Assembly (NCBI GenBank): GCA_001599755.1
Contig: BCHX01000008.1
Location: 744,001-808,000 of the forward strand
Reading direction: 5' to 3'
Length of the DNA: 64,000 nt
Origin: Gliomastix tumulicola
Taxonomy: Eukaryota; Ascomycota; Sordariomycetes; Hypocreales; Bionectriaceae
The position numbers and the translations under genes were made by a program. Position 1 is the stretch's first letter. Every line of letters starts with the position of its first letter. Positions 43,562 to 55,440 of this stretch are shown in pieces. The notes under the pieces were generated by a model. The model was not told the DNA's origin, made no database searches, and saw only the letters and a list, made by a program, of their open reading frames with translations.

Positions 43562-44006
43562 GATTGTTGTTGAACGCGGATGGAAATTCACTGGAAGGGA
43601 TTGGGGGCTGTTTAAATATGCGAGATCCTCGCCCGCCACAAGTCGTAAATTCTCCCAGCCACCATAGAAAGAAAAAAAACCATACAGGCCACAAGCCACA
43701 GGTCCATCCTTCAGATAATGACCTGAGCACACCCACCTTTCTGGTTTTTCTTTCTTTCTTTCTTTTTCTTCTTCCTCCTTACTCTTCCCACCTTCGGTGC
43801 GTCGCTTCTGACGCCACGCCTTGTTTACACAAGCTCATGCTTAGTCTTGCTCCTTGGATTGTACGGTAAGCGCTATCGTCTTTAGACGCCCAGCAATGTT
43901 TCCCTTGCATCTGCCTCGCCCACTCCCTATCTCAATGCCAACGAAAGACTCATACTGAACACGCTACTACCTAGGTACCCAAGGTTGCAACAGGGATCAA
44001 TCCAAG
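43562..44006. promoter_or_regulatory. Shared upstream region of paralogue B and HNH_2-like gene
   Basis: This 445-bp gap between divergent starts must hold both promoters. It contains an AT-rich ATATTTAAAC element near 43610-43620 and a long CT-rich tract (TTTCTTTCTTTCTTTCTTTTTC near 43747-43770) of the kind found near fungal transcription starts. Confidence 0.4.
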
Positions 44007-45505
44007 ATGCCGCCTCACAGCGAACAAGATCTCGCCCCCGAGCGGCTCCTCGATGACTTCAAGAAATACTTGGAATACTTCCGGTCCCAGCCAGTACCGC
44101 TCGGAGACCTAAAACAACTGCTCAGCTCGCGACCCGATATCGAACCCGTCGAACCACTCATGCCAGATTATTATGATCCTAACAGGCGGCTGGACCTGGC
44201 GGGACAACTACAATCATTCCAAAGACTCGACCAGCCATCGTGGCAGTTTACTGCCGCGCAGTTTGCTGCCTTCCTCCTGATACCAACCTCTGTGTTGCAA
44301 TCACATCTCGACTATGGCAGGCACAAGGACCTGGTATCCTCTCTTAATACAATTGTCTTTGCAACGAGATGGTGTAGGTTTCCTTATGAAAGTGCATCGT
44401 GTCGATAGCGTTACACGGGCTAATCATAGGCGCAATAGTCCTGAAACCAAACCTGCTACCGTCCGACGCGAGCAGCGCCTCTGACTCAGTCGTCAGTTCG
44501 ACTCTAGGCAGCTCTAACGATTATGACACTTCCGACACCGAGGACTCTCTCATTTCTCCTGACTCTTCCGATTCTGATGACAGGAGGAGGAGATCCGCCA
44601 GACCTCCTCCAAAGCACAGGATCGAAAATCTGGAGTCCAATCGCCCGAAAAGACTCAGGGTTGCCTCTCGATATCCAGGCCGAAGTTTTCGAAATTCTTC
44701 TTTGGCAGAAGACACGGCGCGGCTCGAATATCATGCGCGGAAGAAGATCGAGTCTCGAGTGAAGAAGTGCCACGCCCGCACCGGCGGGTTTTGCCTCATC
44801 ACAGGGGCACGCTCTAGTCACGTCACTCACATCCTTCCACCCCAGTGGACCAAGACCCCGGACAGCGTCAATGCGGCAACGGAAATCATTCCGGAACTGG
44901 CGCGTATGTTTGGCATACATTGGGGCCGTTGGTTCACCAAGGTTGGAGGCAATGACATCCTGGACAACATGGTCACCATGTGTCCGTTGGGGAGCTGGAA
45001 CTGGGGCAACGCATACTTCGGCCTGCGACGCCTCACCGACCTCCCTGTTATGGATATTCGTACAGTGCGGGACGATGATGTGATAGAGATAAAGCTCCAG
45101 TTCGTGTGGCTCCCCAGACGATCACTGACTGCGGATGCGAAGGAGAACGGCACGCAACGGGACATCTGCTTGGACTTGGTTGATCTGGACTCGGAAAGTG
45201 AGCTGTACAACAGCGAGCCTGGTGCACCCAGTCCGGCTGTTGGTTTCAGTCCGGCCTCAAACTGTGAGGCTGAGTCGGTCCTCATGTCAGCAATGAAGAC
45301 CATCACCGAGATCCCGATTGCACAACGCGTGTTTCACGTCACGACCACCGCCCAAATTTTCTCTGGTCAGGTGATCAAGGCCAACATCCCGGCCACACAA
45401 GCGGCTATGTTTTGCGAGATGATAGACTTAGCATGGGCTCTGGCGTGCGTGGCATCAATCTCGGGGGCCGCCGAGGTCGCGGAAAACGGCTGGGCCCAGT
45501 GGTGA
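44007..45505 (+). CDS. HNH_2-like endonuclease-fold protein, catalytic site probably degenerate
   Basis: Exons 44007-44373 and 44430-45505 are joined over a 56-bp intron (GTAGGT..ATCATAG, phase 1), giving 480 residues. An N-terminal helical region (1-120) is followed by an acidic Ser/Asp-rich linker and a basic patch. The core at about residues 240-320 follows the fungal HNH_2 (PF13391) layout: FCLITGARSSHVTHILPP with His256, a helix with MFGIHWGRWF, then DNMVTMCPLGSWNWGNAYFGL. In active members the last block usually reads like N..L.L..H..FD....F. Here the His is replaced by Ser and the Asp by Trp, so nuclease activity is doubtful. The biological role of fungal HNH_2 proteins is largely unknown. 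Confidence 0.75.
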
Positions 45506-46118
45506 AGGGAGTGGGGGATTAGGAGAAACAGGCACAACTTGCATATCCCAACATACCAGCACAACTATGAGGTAGCGATATAAGGCCATGCGGCTGTTAT
45601 GCCACTAGATGTAGGGGTAATGAAGGCAGATATTCAGGATTATACATGGTCCTACATCCTAATAATAACTAATCCTCTCGCAACCTTTTACGGCGCCGCA
45701 ACTCGGTCCCTGGCATTATATCAGCCCTCTTCTTATCACCTTTCGATGCCCCCATTTTTCTTTAAACCCAGGTCTATTCTTGCGTCCGGTCGTATCCCGT
45801 CACCTTGGTGATGAGCCGAAACTACCAGGACCCGAGCATGCCAAGACGCGACGCATAAGACAGAATGCCCCCAAGCCCTAACCCTTACTCGCCCATCCAG
45901 GTGCATAAAAAGCGCAAGTGTCAACTTGAGTCTAATCTGAGTTCACTGTCCGCATGACTCGTATTGTGGCTTCTTCGCGGGGGCTGGTATCAACCACTGG
46001 GCCAGCGCCTTGGGTGCTCGATGAAAACTTATCCGCCTCGGACAAAGCTGGAACAGGTGGCTGGCCAACCACAACTCCGGGTGGCGGTCGAGTAGAAGAA
46101 GTGTCATGACTGGGCAGA
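45506..46118. other. Intergenic region between HNH_2-like gene and 46119 gene
   Basis: These 613 bp separate two genes on the same strand. I see no recognisable element in them. Confidence 0.5.
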
Positions 46119-46958
46119 ATGTCTCTCTCAGAATTTCCCTCCCGCACATTCACTCCACCTCATCCACCGCTCGTCCTGCATCATCCTCGGCGCCCTAAAC
46201 GAGCACTGACAACGCCGAACTCATCATCCAATCGAGGCCCATCAACCCCCAGCAGGCCGTTGAGCGACGGCCGTACACCTGGCAATCAGCTGGAATCAGG
46301 CAGCATGGTTTCCACTGAAGATAGAAGACATCTTCTCGGATCTCAGAGACCACCGCGCGATGAAGAGGATCCGACGGATCAACTCCGAACGATTGCAAGG
46401 GGTCTCATCGGCTTGCCTGGAGATCGGACCTGGGCATCGAACGGTATCATCCTCGATACTCTACATCGGTTTTCACGGGCCACTTGTTCCAAACAAGAAG
46501 AAGAACTAGCCATCAAAATAACTCTTCATCGACACAGGACTACGCTATTCGTTGACTCCGTTGTGGAATCATATAGCTTGGTCAAGGGGCAAAATAAAAC
46601 TCTCCTTTATTGGGATAGTGCCTTGAGTTCTGAACAGTACGACCACAATAATGATAAACGATGGCAACACATATGGACGGCTTTCTTCCGGTGTGACTTT
46701 AATCTCAACGACAGTCAAGGACTCTTCTTCCGAGCTCGCGCATACCTTATAGACTGCATCTACCAGTCTCCAATCGAGTTACATGAAATTTCCACCCTGG
46801 TGCAGGAGATCGGACACGCATACAAGAAAGTAAGGGAGGGAATAGAGGAGGATCTCAGGAAAGCTTTTCCTGAACCTCGTTCTGCCCGTCAGCAGGTCGG
46901 GGATTGGTTTAGAGCTCGAAGGAAATCACTAGGATCTATATTGCCGTGGCGGACGTGA
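46119..46958 (+). CDS. Unrecognised 279-residue protein
   Basis: A single exon with a clear ATG and coding character. The N-terminal 90 residues are Pro/Ser/Arg rich and probably disordered. From about residue 90 the protein becomes mostly helical (QLRTIARGLIGLP, EELAIKITLHRHRTTLFVDSVVESYSL, ELHEISTLVQEIGHAYKKVREGIEEDLRKAF) and ends with a basic tail (RARRKSLGSILPWRT). There is no signal peptide or membrane segment. I do not recognise it. Its neighbours, an HNH_2-like gene and an SDR, give no hint. Confidence 0.6.
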   Translation: MSLSEFPSRTFTPPHPPLVLHHPRRPKRALTTPNSSSNRGPSTPSRPLSDGRTPGNQLESGSMVSTEDRRHLLGSQRPPRDEEDPTDQLRTIARGLIGLPGDRTWASNGIILDTLHRFSRATCSKQEEELAIKITLHRHRTTLFVDSVVESYSLVKGQNKTLLYWDSALSSEQYDHNNDKRWQHIWTAFFRCDFNLNDSQGLFFRARAYLIDCIYQSPIELHEISTLVQEIGHAYKKVREGIEEDLRKAFPEPRSARQQVGDWFRARRKSLGSILPWRT

Positions 46959-47235
46959 TGGAGACGAGTCAACAACACAACCTGGAGGAGCTATATTTAC
47001 GCGCAATACTGCTCAATTAAAACACATTCAAATACACACTACCATCGACGAATGCTCACAACGCGCGGACCACCAAATTCAGAATGTCATGGCTTCGGAC
47101 AGGCGCCAGACCAACGAACGGCCGCCCGGGAAGTGCCCCCTTACAAGCCTCCCTTAGGACAGCTCCGACATTACAGCCACCGATCGACGATCCAAACGAT
47201 TGATCACAAGGCCACAAACGCCTCAAGCCATATTA

Positions 47236-48243
47236 TTATACACAAAAAGACTGCACAAGCTGCTGCGTGTGCTCCCAGATCTTCTCTCGGGCTCCTTTCT
47301 CTCGAAGTACCCGCAGCACATTGGCATTCAGTGTCGTATCACACCCGGAGCTGACCAAGAAAAGTCCGTTGGCTGGCTTCCCCAACGTATTCAGCCCAGC
47401 TTTCCCATCCCACGGTATGCCGCGACCTCCAAAAGCGGCGCTCGTGCTTTGGAAAAGATACAGTTGTCCGCTCTTCTCGTGGCTGGTGCCAACCAACGCA
47501 ATGATGGGCTCCACGACAAGCCAGAAGAACCAGCTTGTGACTGAGTTAGGGGCCTTCTCGAAGCCCCTCCTGGCGTTGCCCGTGTCGACCAAACCGGGGT
47601 GAGAGTGAATGAATGTAATGTCGGGATTTTCGACGGCCAACTGCTCCATGAACAATGTGTTCATTGCGCCGACTTGCTTGTGGCTCTTTATGGCTCCGAA
47701 ATTGCCAGGCTTGTTCAGCCCCAAGTCGTCCAGGTCAATACCAGTGCTCTCAAACCCACCCATAAGAACACTGACGACCCGGCCTGCCTCAGGTTGGTTG
47801 AGGAGAGGCAAGAGGTTGACGACGAACGCCATTCGCGAGTAATATCTCAAGCTTTGGGCTATCTCGATCCCCTCTGACGTTTCCTCGCGGGGCCCGAATG
47901 GCGCATAGCCCGCGGTGAGGAACATCAAGTCGACGCGAGATTCTTTGCTCTGTATGATGTCGCAGATCCGCTTCGACTCCGCCAGGAGAGAGATTTCGCC
48001 TTCGGTCCAGATGATCTCGGCCTTGGGATTGATGTCGTGCATGTCCTTGATGAAGGCTTCCGAGCGCTCGTGCGAGCTCTTGCGCCCGATGAGGTAGATC
48101 TTGGAAGCTTGGCCTGTCCGGACTAAGGCCTCGATTGTATACTGCCCAATTCCTGCTGTCCCGCCGACGAAGACGGAGACATTGGGTATCGTGGCGGCAC
48201 TGATCCGTGCATTGGAGGCTTGAATCTGCTTGTAAGAGACCAT
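47236..48243 (-). CDS. Short-chain dehydrogenase/reductase-like protein, atypical active site
   Basis: A single exon of 335 residues starts at the ATG at 48243; an upstream in-frame TTG is ignored. The Rossmann nucleotide-binding motif is FVGGTAGIGQYT with glycines at 27, 28, 31 and 33, followed by IYLIGRKSS, which suggests NADP preference. The usual catalytic Tyr-x-x-x-Lys is not apparent where expected after RVVSVLMGG; the segment there reads GNFGAIKSHKQVG. This belongs to a fungal SDR group often seen near secondary-metabolite genes, but the missing Tyr makes a non-standard or weak activity likely. A TATATATA element lies about 105 bp upstream. Confidence 0.85.
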   Translation of the reverse strand: MVSYKQIQASNARISAATIPNVSVFVGGTAGIGQYTIEALVRTGQASKIYLIGRKSSHERSEAFIKDMHDINPKAEIIWTEGEISLLAESKRICDIIQSKESRVDLMFLTAGYAPFGPREETSEGIEIAQSLRYYSRMAFVVNLLPLLNQPEAGRVVSVLMGGFESTGIDLDDLGLNKPGNFGAIKSHKQVGAMNTLFMEQLAVENPDITFIHSHPGLVDTGNARRGFEKAPNSVTSWFFWLVVEPIIALVGTSHEKSGQLYLFQSTSAAFGGRGIPWDGKAGLNTLGKPANGLFLVSSGCDTTLNANVLRVLREKGAREKIWEHTQQLVQSFCV

Positions 48244-48346
48244 AGTAATCGAAAATGGCAACTGACAAAATTTGTCTTGGATTTCAGGTCGAATGCTTAC
48301 GTTGCTAAAATCGGTTTGATTGTAGGTTGGGGGAGGATGAATTTCT

Positions 48347-48354
48347 TATATATA
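48347..48354 (-). promoter_or_regulatory. TATA box of the SDR gene
   Basis: The sequence TATATATA lies about 105 bp upstream of the ATG at 48243. Confidence 0.45.
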
Positions 48355-49992
48355 GCGCGGGGAGACCGTGCCGCAGGATGAAAGGTCGGAATTCCGCCCA
48401 TATTTACCCCTGGAAACCCCGCACAACAACAAGAACTGTCGTCGGCTTCGGTTTAAATCACAATCCCGCTTGTCTTCTACTGGTTGAATAGAGTATGACA
48501 CCCAGGCAAGTGCTCCCTCGAGAGATTTGTGGTCTGAGCCCGGAAGCGGGTTTTGGCCGGCCGCCGATTCGTCCAACTTTTCGGCTCAATGATTTGACCG
48601 ATTTGATTGGGGTGATTGATTGATTGATTCGGTCGACATATGCAAGCTCTGGCTGTAGAGCTCTCTACTGTCTGAAATCTACACTAGAGCAATGGTCGCG
48701 CATGTTCGTCCACAGAATATGGCACCCTGTGGCATTCGAAAGCGTATCACACTTCAAAGCCAGCAAATGTCGCGTTTTCCTCGACGACTAGCTGTCCGAC
48801 AATTTCTAAACAATCGCGGCACAGCAGCCAGAATTGTCACTTTCATGGAGCAAACCCAGATCCTGAGGTCATTCAGGCTCATTCAATACGTAGACAACGT
48901 TCGGCGGTGAAGGAGACTGTTGGCAGTCGGACGAAGAGGCGGGACGGATGTGTCGCACAGTAAGAGCCTAGAGAATGCTATAATTGAACAATTCTCTACG
49001 AAAGATGGCAGCCTCCATAGATGCAAGCTTGAATATAAAAGTGGGATACAACAGACGAGCTTCCGGAGGACCTTGGCAGCATAGGACGACGTAGGGTAGC
49101 CCCCCAAGATATCCATTGTCAGTTCGGATTGGAGATCCCGGGTCCAACTCCATTGAATAGCCGCAGATAAAATCTACTCATGCCTACCCCTCGAAAGACG
49201 CACAGAAATATGTACTTTCAATCGTACGCTACGCCTTCGGCCGCCCACATTTCCATCGGCCCTGAACGCGTTCTGCCACCACATCGCGTTCACCCAAGGT
49301 CTTTCACCACTTTAACATCCGCATGGTTGCTTAGCAAAATGTCGATTTTGCCGCCCTTCTCATCGCCAATCGTTTTCCAAAGTCGGGACTCATCTCGCAG
49401 TCGCCGCTGGGCCCTGTTGATAGACGGCCATCAACTGGCCTGCACAGAGCACACCAGATTACGCCCGCCCGCCAAGCCAGCGAACTGGCACTTCAGATGG
49501 CGTGGAGTGGCAGTTCATTTACCAAAGAGATACAGCAGCTCTTTGAGGTAAAGTGGGATCGTGTCAAAGTAGCGCTGTACAACATAGACAACGCCACAAC
49601 CGCGATGACTTCTAGAAAATTTCTTCCGTTCGGTACACCAACGATAGCACCATCACCAAAAGTTCCCAAGTGGATTTTGAATCTTCCGATTCACATCATT
49701 TTGGACTCGGACCCTCTGTATTTACGGGGGCGCTCGCCCGAACCGGCAACAATCATCCCTTGGCTCGGCTTCATACCCGATCGTGTGGGTATGGAGGGTG
49801 GCTAACGTAGCATGAGGCATATGAAGAGGAGCAACGGTTACGAGTAGAGGAGGGATGGTTCATTGCCGTTCGTGCCGATGTGCCAGCCATTTGGTAACAG
49901 CCTCCAATAACGCCATACTCGACAGGAACGACGTGCTGCGGCAAAGTCTAAGTCAAGTGGGAGGGCACTGAGACAGAGGCGATGATCAGTTT

Positions 49993-49998
49993 TATAAA
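49993..49998 (+). promoter_or_regulatory. TATA box of the oligopeptide transporter gene
   Basis: The sequence TATAAA lies 107 bp upstream of the ATG at 50100. Confidence 0.45.
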
Positions 49999-50099
49999 TT
50001 ACCAGCAGCTGGCATGCAGCATGGCCCGACATTGTAGACTGTAGTTCGTCTCTGCGAAATAAGATATAACTCATTTACTTACTGGCTTTGGTAATCATT

Positions 50100-52714
50100 A
50101 TGGGACGCCCCGAAGAAGAGACGGCAGAAGTCCCGGTGGACATCTCGCCGAACCAGTCTCCCTCTGCGACAAGAGAGAACTCCGACCTCGAGAAAGATAT
50201 CCAGCAGCCACCAGTTATCTTCGCTGTCCAAGATGACTCCACCAAGTCGGAAGAGGCCATACCGGAGGACGATCCCCGGGTCCGCGACATTCCTCTCTAC
50301 GTCCGGCGTGTCGTCAGTCTGACCGACGACCCCGAGCTGCCGACGCTGACCTTCCGGTACTTTGTTCTGACCATCCTATTCGTGGTACCTGGGGCGTTCC
50401 TGAGCATGATGAGTCACTTTCGAACAACATATGCGCCTTACTCCATCTTCTTTGTCCAGATCGCGTCCAGTTATGCCGGCGTGTGGATGGCCAAGGCGCT
50501 TCCCGCGTGGACTATCCGGGTTCCGTTCACTTCATGGGGATTCAGTTTGAACCCGGGGCCCTTTAGCGTCAAGGAGCACGTGCTCATCACCATCTCGGCT
50601 GCGTCCGGCGCGACCTACAACCTGGGGTACGCGCCTGTCTCCATGGCAGAGCTGTACTTCGGCGAGAGGGTCAATCCTGCCGTTGCCATATTCTTCATGT
50701 GGGGGATCGTGTGGACAGGCTACAGCTTCGCCGCCATCGCGAGGCAGTTCCTGATCTATGATCCGCAGTATCCTTGGTTCACAGCGTGAGTGCACTTCAA
50801 TCACCTCAGCGGCCCTCTCCTTTCATACCTGGTTCCATGATTAACTGAATGTTGTATTTCAGCCTCTGCCAGACAGCGCTCTTCGAGACACAGAAGAAGC
50901 AGCGTCAGAATCCGACCGCCGAGTCTCGAAAGCAGACCAAAGTGTTCCTCTTGACCATCCTTGGCGTCATTCTGTGGCAGTTCCTCCCCGAGTTCGTCTT
51001 CCCCATGCTAGGCTCGCTGGCCTTCCTCTGCTGGGTCGCCCCGCACAACCCGGTAGCCAACTTTGTCGGAGCTGGCTATGGCGGGATGGGATTCCTTAAC
51101 CTGTCCTTGGACTGGTCGAGCATCTCTACCCTCTATAATCTGTTCCTCACTCCGTGGTGGACGCAGGTCATCATCTTTGCTGGTTACGTTGCCGCCTGCT
51201 GGATCTTGCTGCCGGCGGCAAAGTACGGAGGCCTCGGGCAGTGGCACGAGCATCTCATGTCCAACAGGCCTTACCTCCGTGAGTAGACTCAGCTCTTGGC
51301 TACTTTCGGAGAACCTGCCTGCTGATACTCACTAGAAAACGGTACTGCCTACCCCATCACAGCGCTCCTAACACCCGACACCGCCTTCAACGAGACCGCG
51401 TATGCCGAGTATGGCGCTCCCTACGTCAGTACTCAGGTGCTCTGGGGCATGTTCTTCGACTACGCCTCGTACGCGTCCGCGCTGAGCTGGCTCGCGTTCT
51501 TCGGCTTCGGGCAGCTCAAGAGCACCATCGCGAAGCTGAGGGAGAGGGCCTTCACCCGCAGGGACCTCAAGATCAGCGACCAGTACACGGACCAGCTGAG
51601 CATCATCCAGCGGTCGTACGAGGAGGTGCCGCTGTGGTGGTTCCTTGCTCTGTTTCTGGCGGCGTTTGTGTCCCTCCTTGCGATTGTTGCGACGAACAGT
51701 CTGTATATTCCTGTAAGTGTGACGGAACAACTCGGCGCGGCTGACTCATACTAATGCTTCTCGCTCTTCTTTCTCCACAGATCTATACTCTCTTTGTTGC
51801 CATTGCCACTGGTGCCATCGTTGTGGTCCCGCTTGGCTGGCTCTACGCGATCTCTAACTTCCAACTGCCGATCGGCACCACTAACGAGCTTCTGTACGGT
51901 CTCATGGTAAACGCGGTATCCGGACACAAGAACCCGGCAGGAGCATCGGTGTATGGCAGTATCGCCGGCAACGCCTGGTATCGCGCGCAGTACAACTTGC
52001 AGGACATGAAGATTGGACACTACATGCACATCCCTCCCAAGACGGTCTTCTTCTCACAGGTCTTTGGGTCATTCCTCGGCATCCCTATCAACTATGCCGT
52101 CATCAGATGGGTCCTCGATACGAAGTTCGACTATCTGACTGGTGAGAAGGAGGACCCTACGCATCAGTGGACGGCGCAAAGCTTGGCCAGCAACCTGACG
52201 ATGGGTGTGCAGTATGTTCTCATCGTGAGTTAGAACCACTTCTCGTCTACAGTGGGCTTGTTTGTCACGCTGTTGAGTCTAACTTATATTCTTCCAGGGA
52301 CCTCGCCGTCACTTTCAGATGGACATATACCGTGTGGTACCCTACGGATTTCTCGTAGGAGTAGTAGCACCTGGCATCCTCTTTGGACTCGATAAGCTCT
52401 TCCCCAAGCTGAAGTTCCGCCTCTGGAACACGACCATCTTCTTCGCCACCCTGGCCCTCTTCTTCGGAAACATCAGCACGGGCTACACCAGTGCGTTCAT
52501 CGGCGGCTTCGTCGTCATGTTCTGGGCCTACCGGTACAGGTACCAGATGTGGGCGAGGTGGAACTACATCCTCGCCGCGGCGTTTGATGCTGGCTTCAAC
52601 TTCAACATGCTTTTGATCTTCCTGTTCTTCGGCTCAGGTAAGGTGATTACGATGCCGTACTGGTGGGGGAACGAGGAGGCGAGTAGTGAGAGGTGCTTTG
52701 CTTTAGACTCGTGA
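50100..52714 (+). CDS. Oligopeptide transporter (OPT family)
   Basis: Five exons are proposed: 50100-50785, 50863-51278, 51336-51712, 51781-52224 and 52298-52714, giving 779 residues. All introns are short GT..AG introns whose phases join (2, 1, 0, 0). The N-terminus ends in the family lead-in DDPELPTLTFRYF. About a dozen or more hydrophobic segments follow. Signature motifs are GFSLNPGPFSVKEH (NPG motif) and GHYMHIPPK (KIPPR-like). The C-terminus PYWWGNEEASSERCFALDS matches the usual OPT ending. These plasma-membrane proteins import tetra- and pentapeptides or glutathione with protons. The gene lies beside a secreted protease, so uptake of peptides released outside the cell is plausible (inference). 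The ATG at 50100 is preferred over an in-frame upstream TTG. Confidence 0.93.
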
Positions 52715-52940
52715 TCGGCCTAAGTAGTCAGGTATGGTCAGGAGTCGACTTAGATAACGACATACCGAGATTTCCATATCTCCATGCCGTTCATGTTCGC
52801 GATGGTTTTATCCTGAGTTCAGCTCGCACCGACCCCGGCATCAATGGAGCGCACGCCAATATACAAATCTAGGGCCTCACTTAAATGTGCTTTATTTAAT
52901 AGACTCAATTTAACGCTATCCAATGAATCTTTTCCAGGCC

Positions 52941-54077
52941 TTAACCCTCAGTGATCAGCCAAAGACCGTACTGAGAGAGGATGTCATTGACGGGCTGGAA
53001 GAAGGTGTTGCCGCCGCTCGCGCAGTTGCCGGAGCCACCGGAGGTAACACCTTGGGCCTGGTCGCCAGCGAAGAAGGAACCGCCTGAGTCTCCGCCCTCA
53101 GCACACGCATTCGTTCCGGTGAGGCCGGCCGTAGGTCCTTGCGGGTAGTTGACAGTCACGCCGTACTGGGTGACCGAGCCGCAGCGCAGACCGGTTGTCG
53201 AGCCGGAACGGCAGATGCTGGCTCCGATAGGGGCCACATTGCTGCCCCTCACACCCGGTGTCCAGCTGCCCCAGCCTTGGATGTAGGGGGACAAGACAGT
53301 TCCGCCGACAGTGGGAACGTGGGCCATGTCGCGGCCCGGGAAAATAGAGCCTCCCACGTCACCCAGGTATTCACCGCTAGGGGTCGTCGTGCGAGAACCC
53401 CCACCGCCACAGTGGCCTGCCGTGACGAAGCCGTTGTTTACCGAGAAGCCGATAGAGCAGCGGGTGTTGCCGTTGATGATGTAAGCCTCACCGCCCACAA
53501 TGGTCGCGAAAGTAGTCGGCAACTCCTCGACCTCTCGCACCTCAAATTCAGACTCCACGAGTCCGACCTCCTGTGCCATCTCCTCGGCCTTGGTAGTGCT
53601 GGCGGCGAGGGCCTCAAGGACGACCTTGTTCGCGATAACATCGACAAACCATGTCGCAACACCCGAATGGCCATCGGTACTGCCATCGAGTGTTCTGGGC
53701 TGTTCGATCTTGTTGAGCGCCTCGATAGCCTCCTCAAGCTTGGACAGACTGTTGGTCTTGACGGTTGGGTGGGCGCCAGCTTCAGTCACGAGACCGGCGG
53801 AGGTCTCGTCAGTGACAGCGATGTTGATCTTCTTGCCGTCATCGGTAAGCCATGCGCCCGCGAATGCGTCGCCCACGGTGCTGCGCAGCTGCTCGATAAC
53901 CTCGACAGAGGCGGCCTCTCGAGAGACGCGGGCTTCGGCGTCCCTGGCGTCGAGACCCAGGTCGCGCTTCATAGCGGCCAAGATCTCGGGCTGGAGGCGG
54001 TTTGATGCATCCGTAGGGGCGCCATAGGCAAGCGGCAGGACGGCCGCGAAAAGGCTGAGCAATGCAGTGAGCTCCAT
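52941..54077 (-). CDS. Secreted streptogrisin/alpha-lytic-type serine protease (S1) with propeptide
   Basis: A single exon of 378 residues starts at the ATG at 54077. The signal peptide MELTALLSLFAAVLPLAYG is followed by a propeptide (about 20-190) of the Pro_Al_protease type, which assists folding in this family. The mature chymotrypsin-like domain begins near ATIVGGEAYIINGNTRCSIGF. The triad is His222 in FVTAGHC, Asp250 in GRDMAHV, and Ser331 in GGDSGGS. Paired cysteines match streptogrisins. Such proteases are common in Streptomyces and occur patchily in fungi, including insect and plant pathogens, where bacterial origin has been proposed. The absence of introns here agrees. It converges on the peptide transporter gene, 226 bp away. 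Confidence 0.92.
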   Translation of the reverse strand: MELTALLSLFAAVLPLAYGAPTDASNRLQPEILAAMKRDLGLDARDAEARVSREAASVEVIEQLRSTVGDAFAGAWLTDDGKKINIAVTDETSAGLVTEAGAHPTVKTNSLSKLEEAIEALNKIEQPRTLDGSTDGHSGVATWFVDVIANKVVLEALAASTTKAEEMAQEVGLVESEFEVREVEELPTTFATIVGGEAYIINGNTRCSIGFSVNNGFVTAGHCGGGGSRTTTPSGEYLGDVGGSIFPGRDMAHVPTVGGTVLSPYIQGWGSWTPGVRGSNVAPIGASICRSGSTTGLRCGSVTQYGVTVNYPQGPTAGLTGTNACAEGGDSGGSFFAGDQAQGVTSGGSGNCASGGNTFFQPVNDILSQYGLWLITEG

Positions 54078-55440
54078 GGCAACTGTTGGCGGCTCTTAAG
54101 AGTTTAGTGTAGGTAAGATAGACCCCAAAGGCGCTTGAAGTGTGCTGTGTGTCGTGCTTGCTGCTACTGCTTCCGAAAACAAGACTCAGTCCATGATCGG
54201 CACGCAGAGTTACTTATACTTGTTCTAGCTGCTGACAGGATGCGAGCCATTGTCCCGTAATCTTACATATCCATCGAGGTAATTCCCTCTCGCGCTCTCA
54301 AAACATATGGCCTGACTTAGACTACCGAGACGTACTGACAGCAGTCACTTGACAACAATCCTCCACGGATCCTGAACACTTGAGTCGGGTTGAATCGTGA
54401 AACCGAGCCGTAGGATTTCCCGAGTAGACTGTCCATACGCGTTATGGAGAAGCTAGCGAGATATCAGGAAAGTGGTAGGGCCGCCGAGTGAGTAAGCCCT
54501 CGTTATTTAGCGTAGCATCTAATTGTCAAACGTAGCATCTGGTTATTCAGGTAGTATCACGACGTATACTCGGCTTATGTATTAATCCAACACCTTCCGC
54601 AAATTAGCTGAACGGCTCCTTCAGATCAGGCGAGCGAGCAGTTCCGCGTTCCTCTCGGCAGCATTGTGAAACATAGCTTCCTATTCTAGTTGTCCTTCCT
54701 ATTCTGGGTTGTACCTGTGAGGAAAAGCGCATGCGACGCTACCCCATGTCCTCGACCTGTGCCAATCAAATCACATTGAGGTAAGTAGAGCTACCCTATT
54801 AAGGCAGGTGACTCAACCACCACCACCACGTTTCATTCTCGACCCTCAGCCGATAGCAATCACAGTTATGGTGCGCGCAGAGCAGAGGTCACAAAATATG
54901 AAGACGTTTTGCATTTATTTCCGCTTGGTAAATAAAGCATATGTGTGAAGATGAAGCTTTGGAGAAATGATATTAAAGCAATCAGAGATGAATTGCTTAA
55001 AGATGGTTAACTATAAAAACAAGACGAATATCTTTTTAACGAGATGACTTTTTGATTAGTCGTTGCACTTTCCCCCTACCTGAAGCACGACGTTTCATCC
55101 TTATGCTAGATGCTAAAGACGTCAGTGTGAATATTAAAGAGTCCTCCCTCCCCAGTGACTACAATTATGACTCTTTTGAAGATTACATCCTGACGTTAGA
55201 AGTGAGAGGAAATCTGAGCCCGCAAAAAGAGACCTGCCTGCAATTAAGTGGTAAAGCGTTGTCGCCGCCTCTTCCCCCTATACACGTCACGTGAGTGTTG
55301 ATGTGATACAATTAGATAATGCAAGCGGGGACAGCCCCTGTGGCGCAGCAACGGAACGTTATCTTCTGAAAAATTGAGCCATCCAAAATCACTCTTCTCA
55401 CTGAGCTACTTTTGGTGTCAATTGACGTGCGTTCGGCACA
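54078..55440. other. Intergenic region upstream of the S1 protease
   Basis: This 1.4 kb holds the protease promoter (a GTATAAGT lies near 54212-54219). A short direct duplication of CGTAGCATCT occurs near 54511 and 54532. A tRNA box A-like GTGGCGCAGC near 55340 lacks a matching box B. No gene is supported. Confidence 0.45.

Larger units (their letters stand above)
48244..50099. other. Shared upstream region of SDR and oligopeptide transporter genes
   Basis: These 1.9 kb lie between divergent genes. They contain a (GATT)4 run at about 48614-48630 and TATA elements for both genes. Several open frames (e.g. 49497-49805) show nothing recognisable. Confidence 0.5.
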
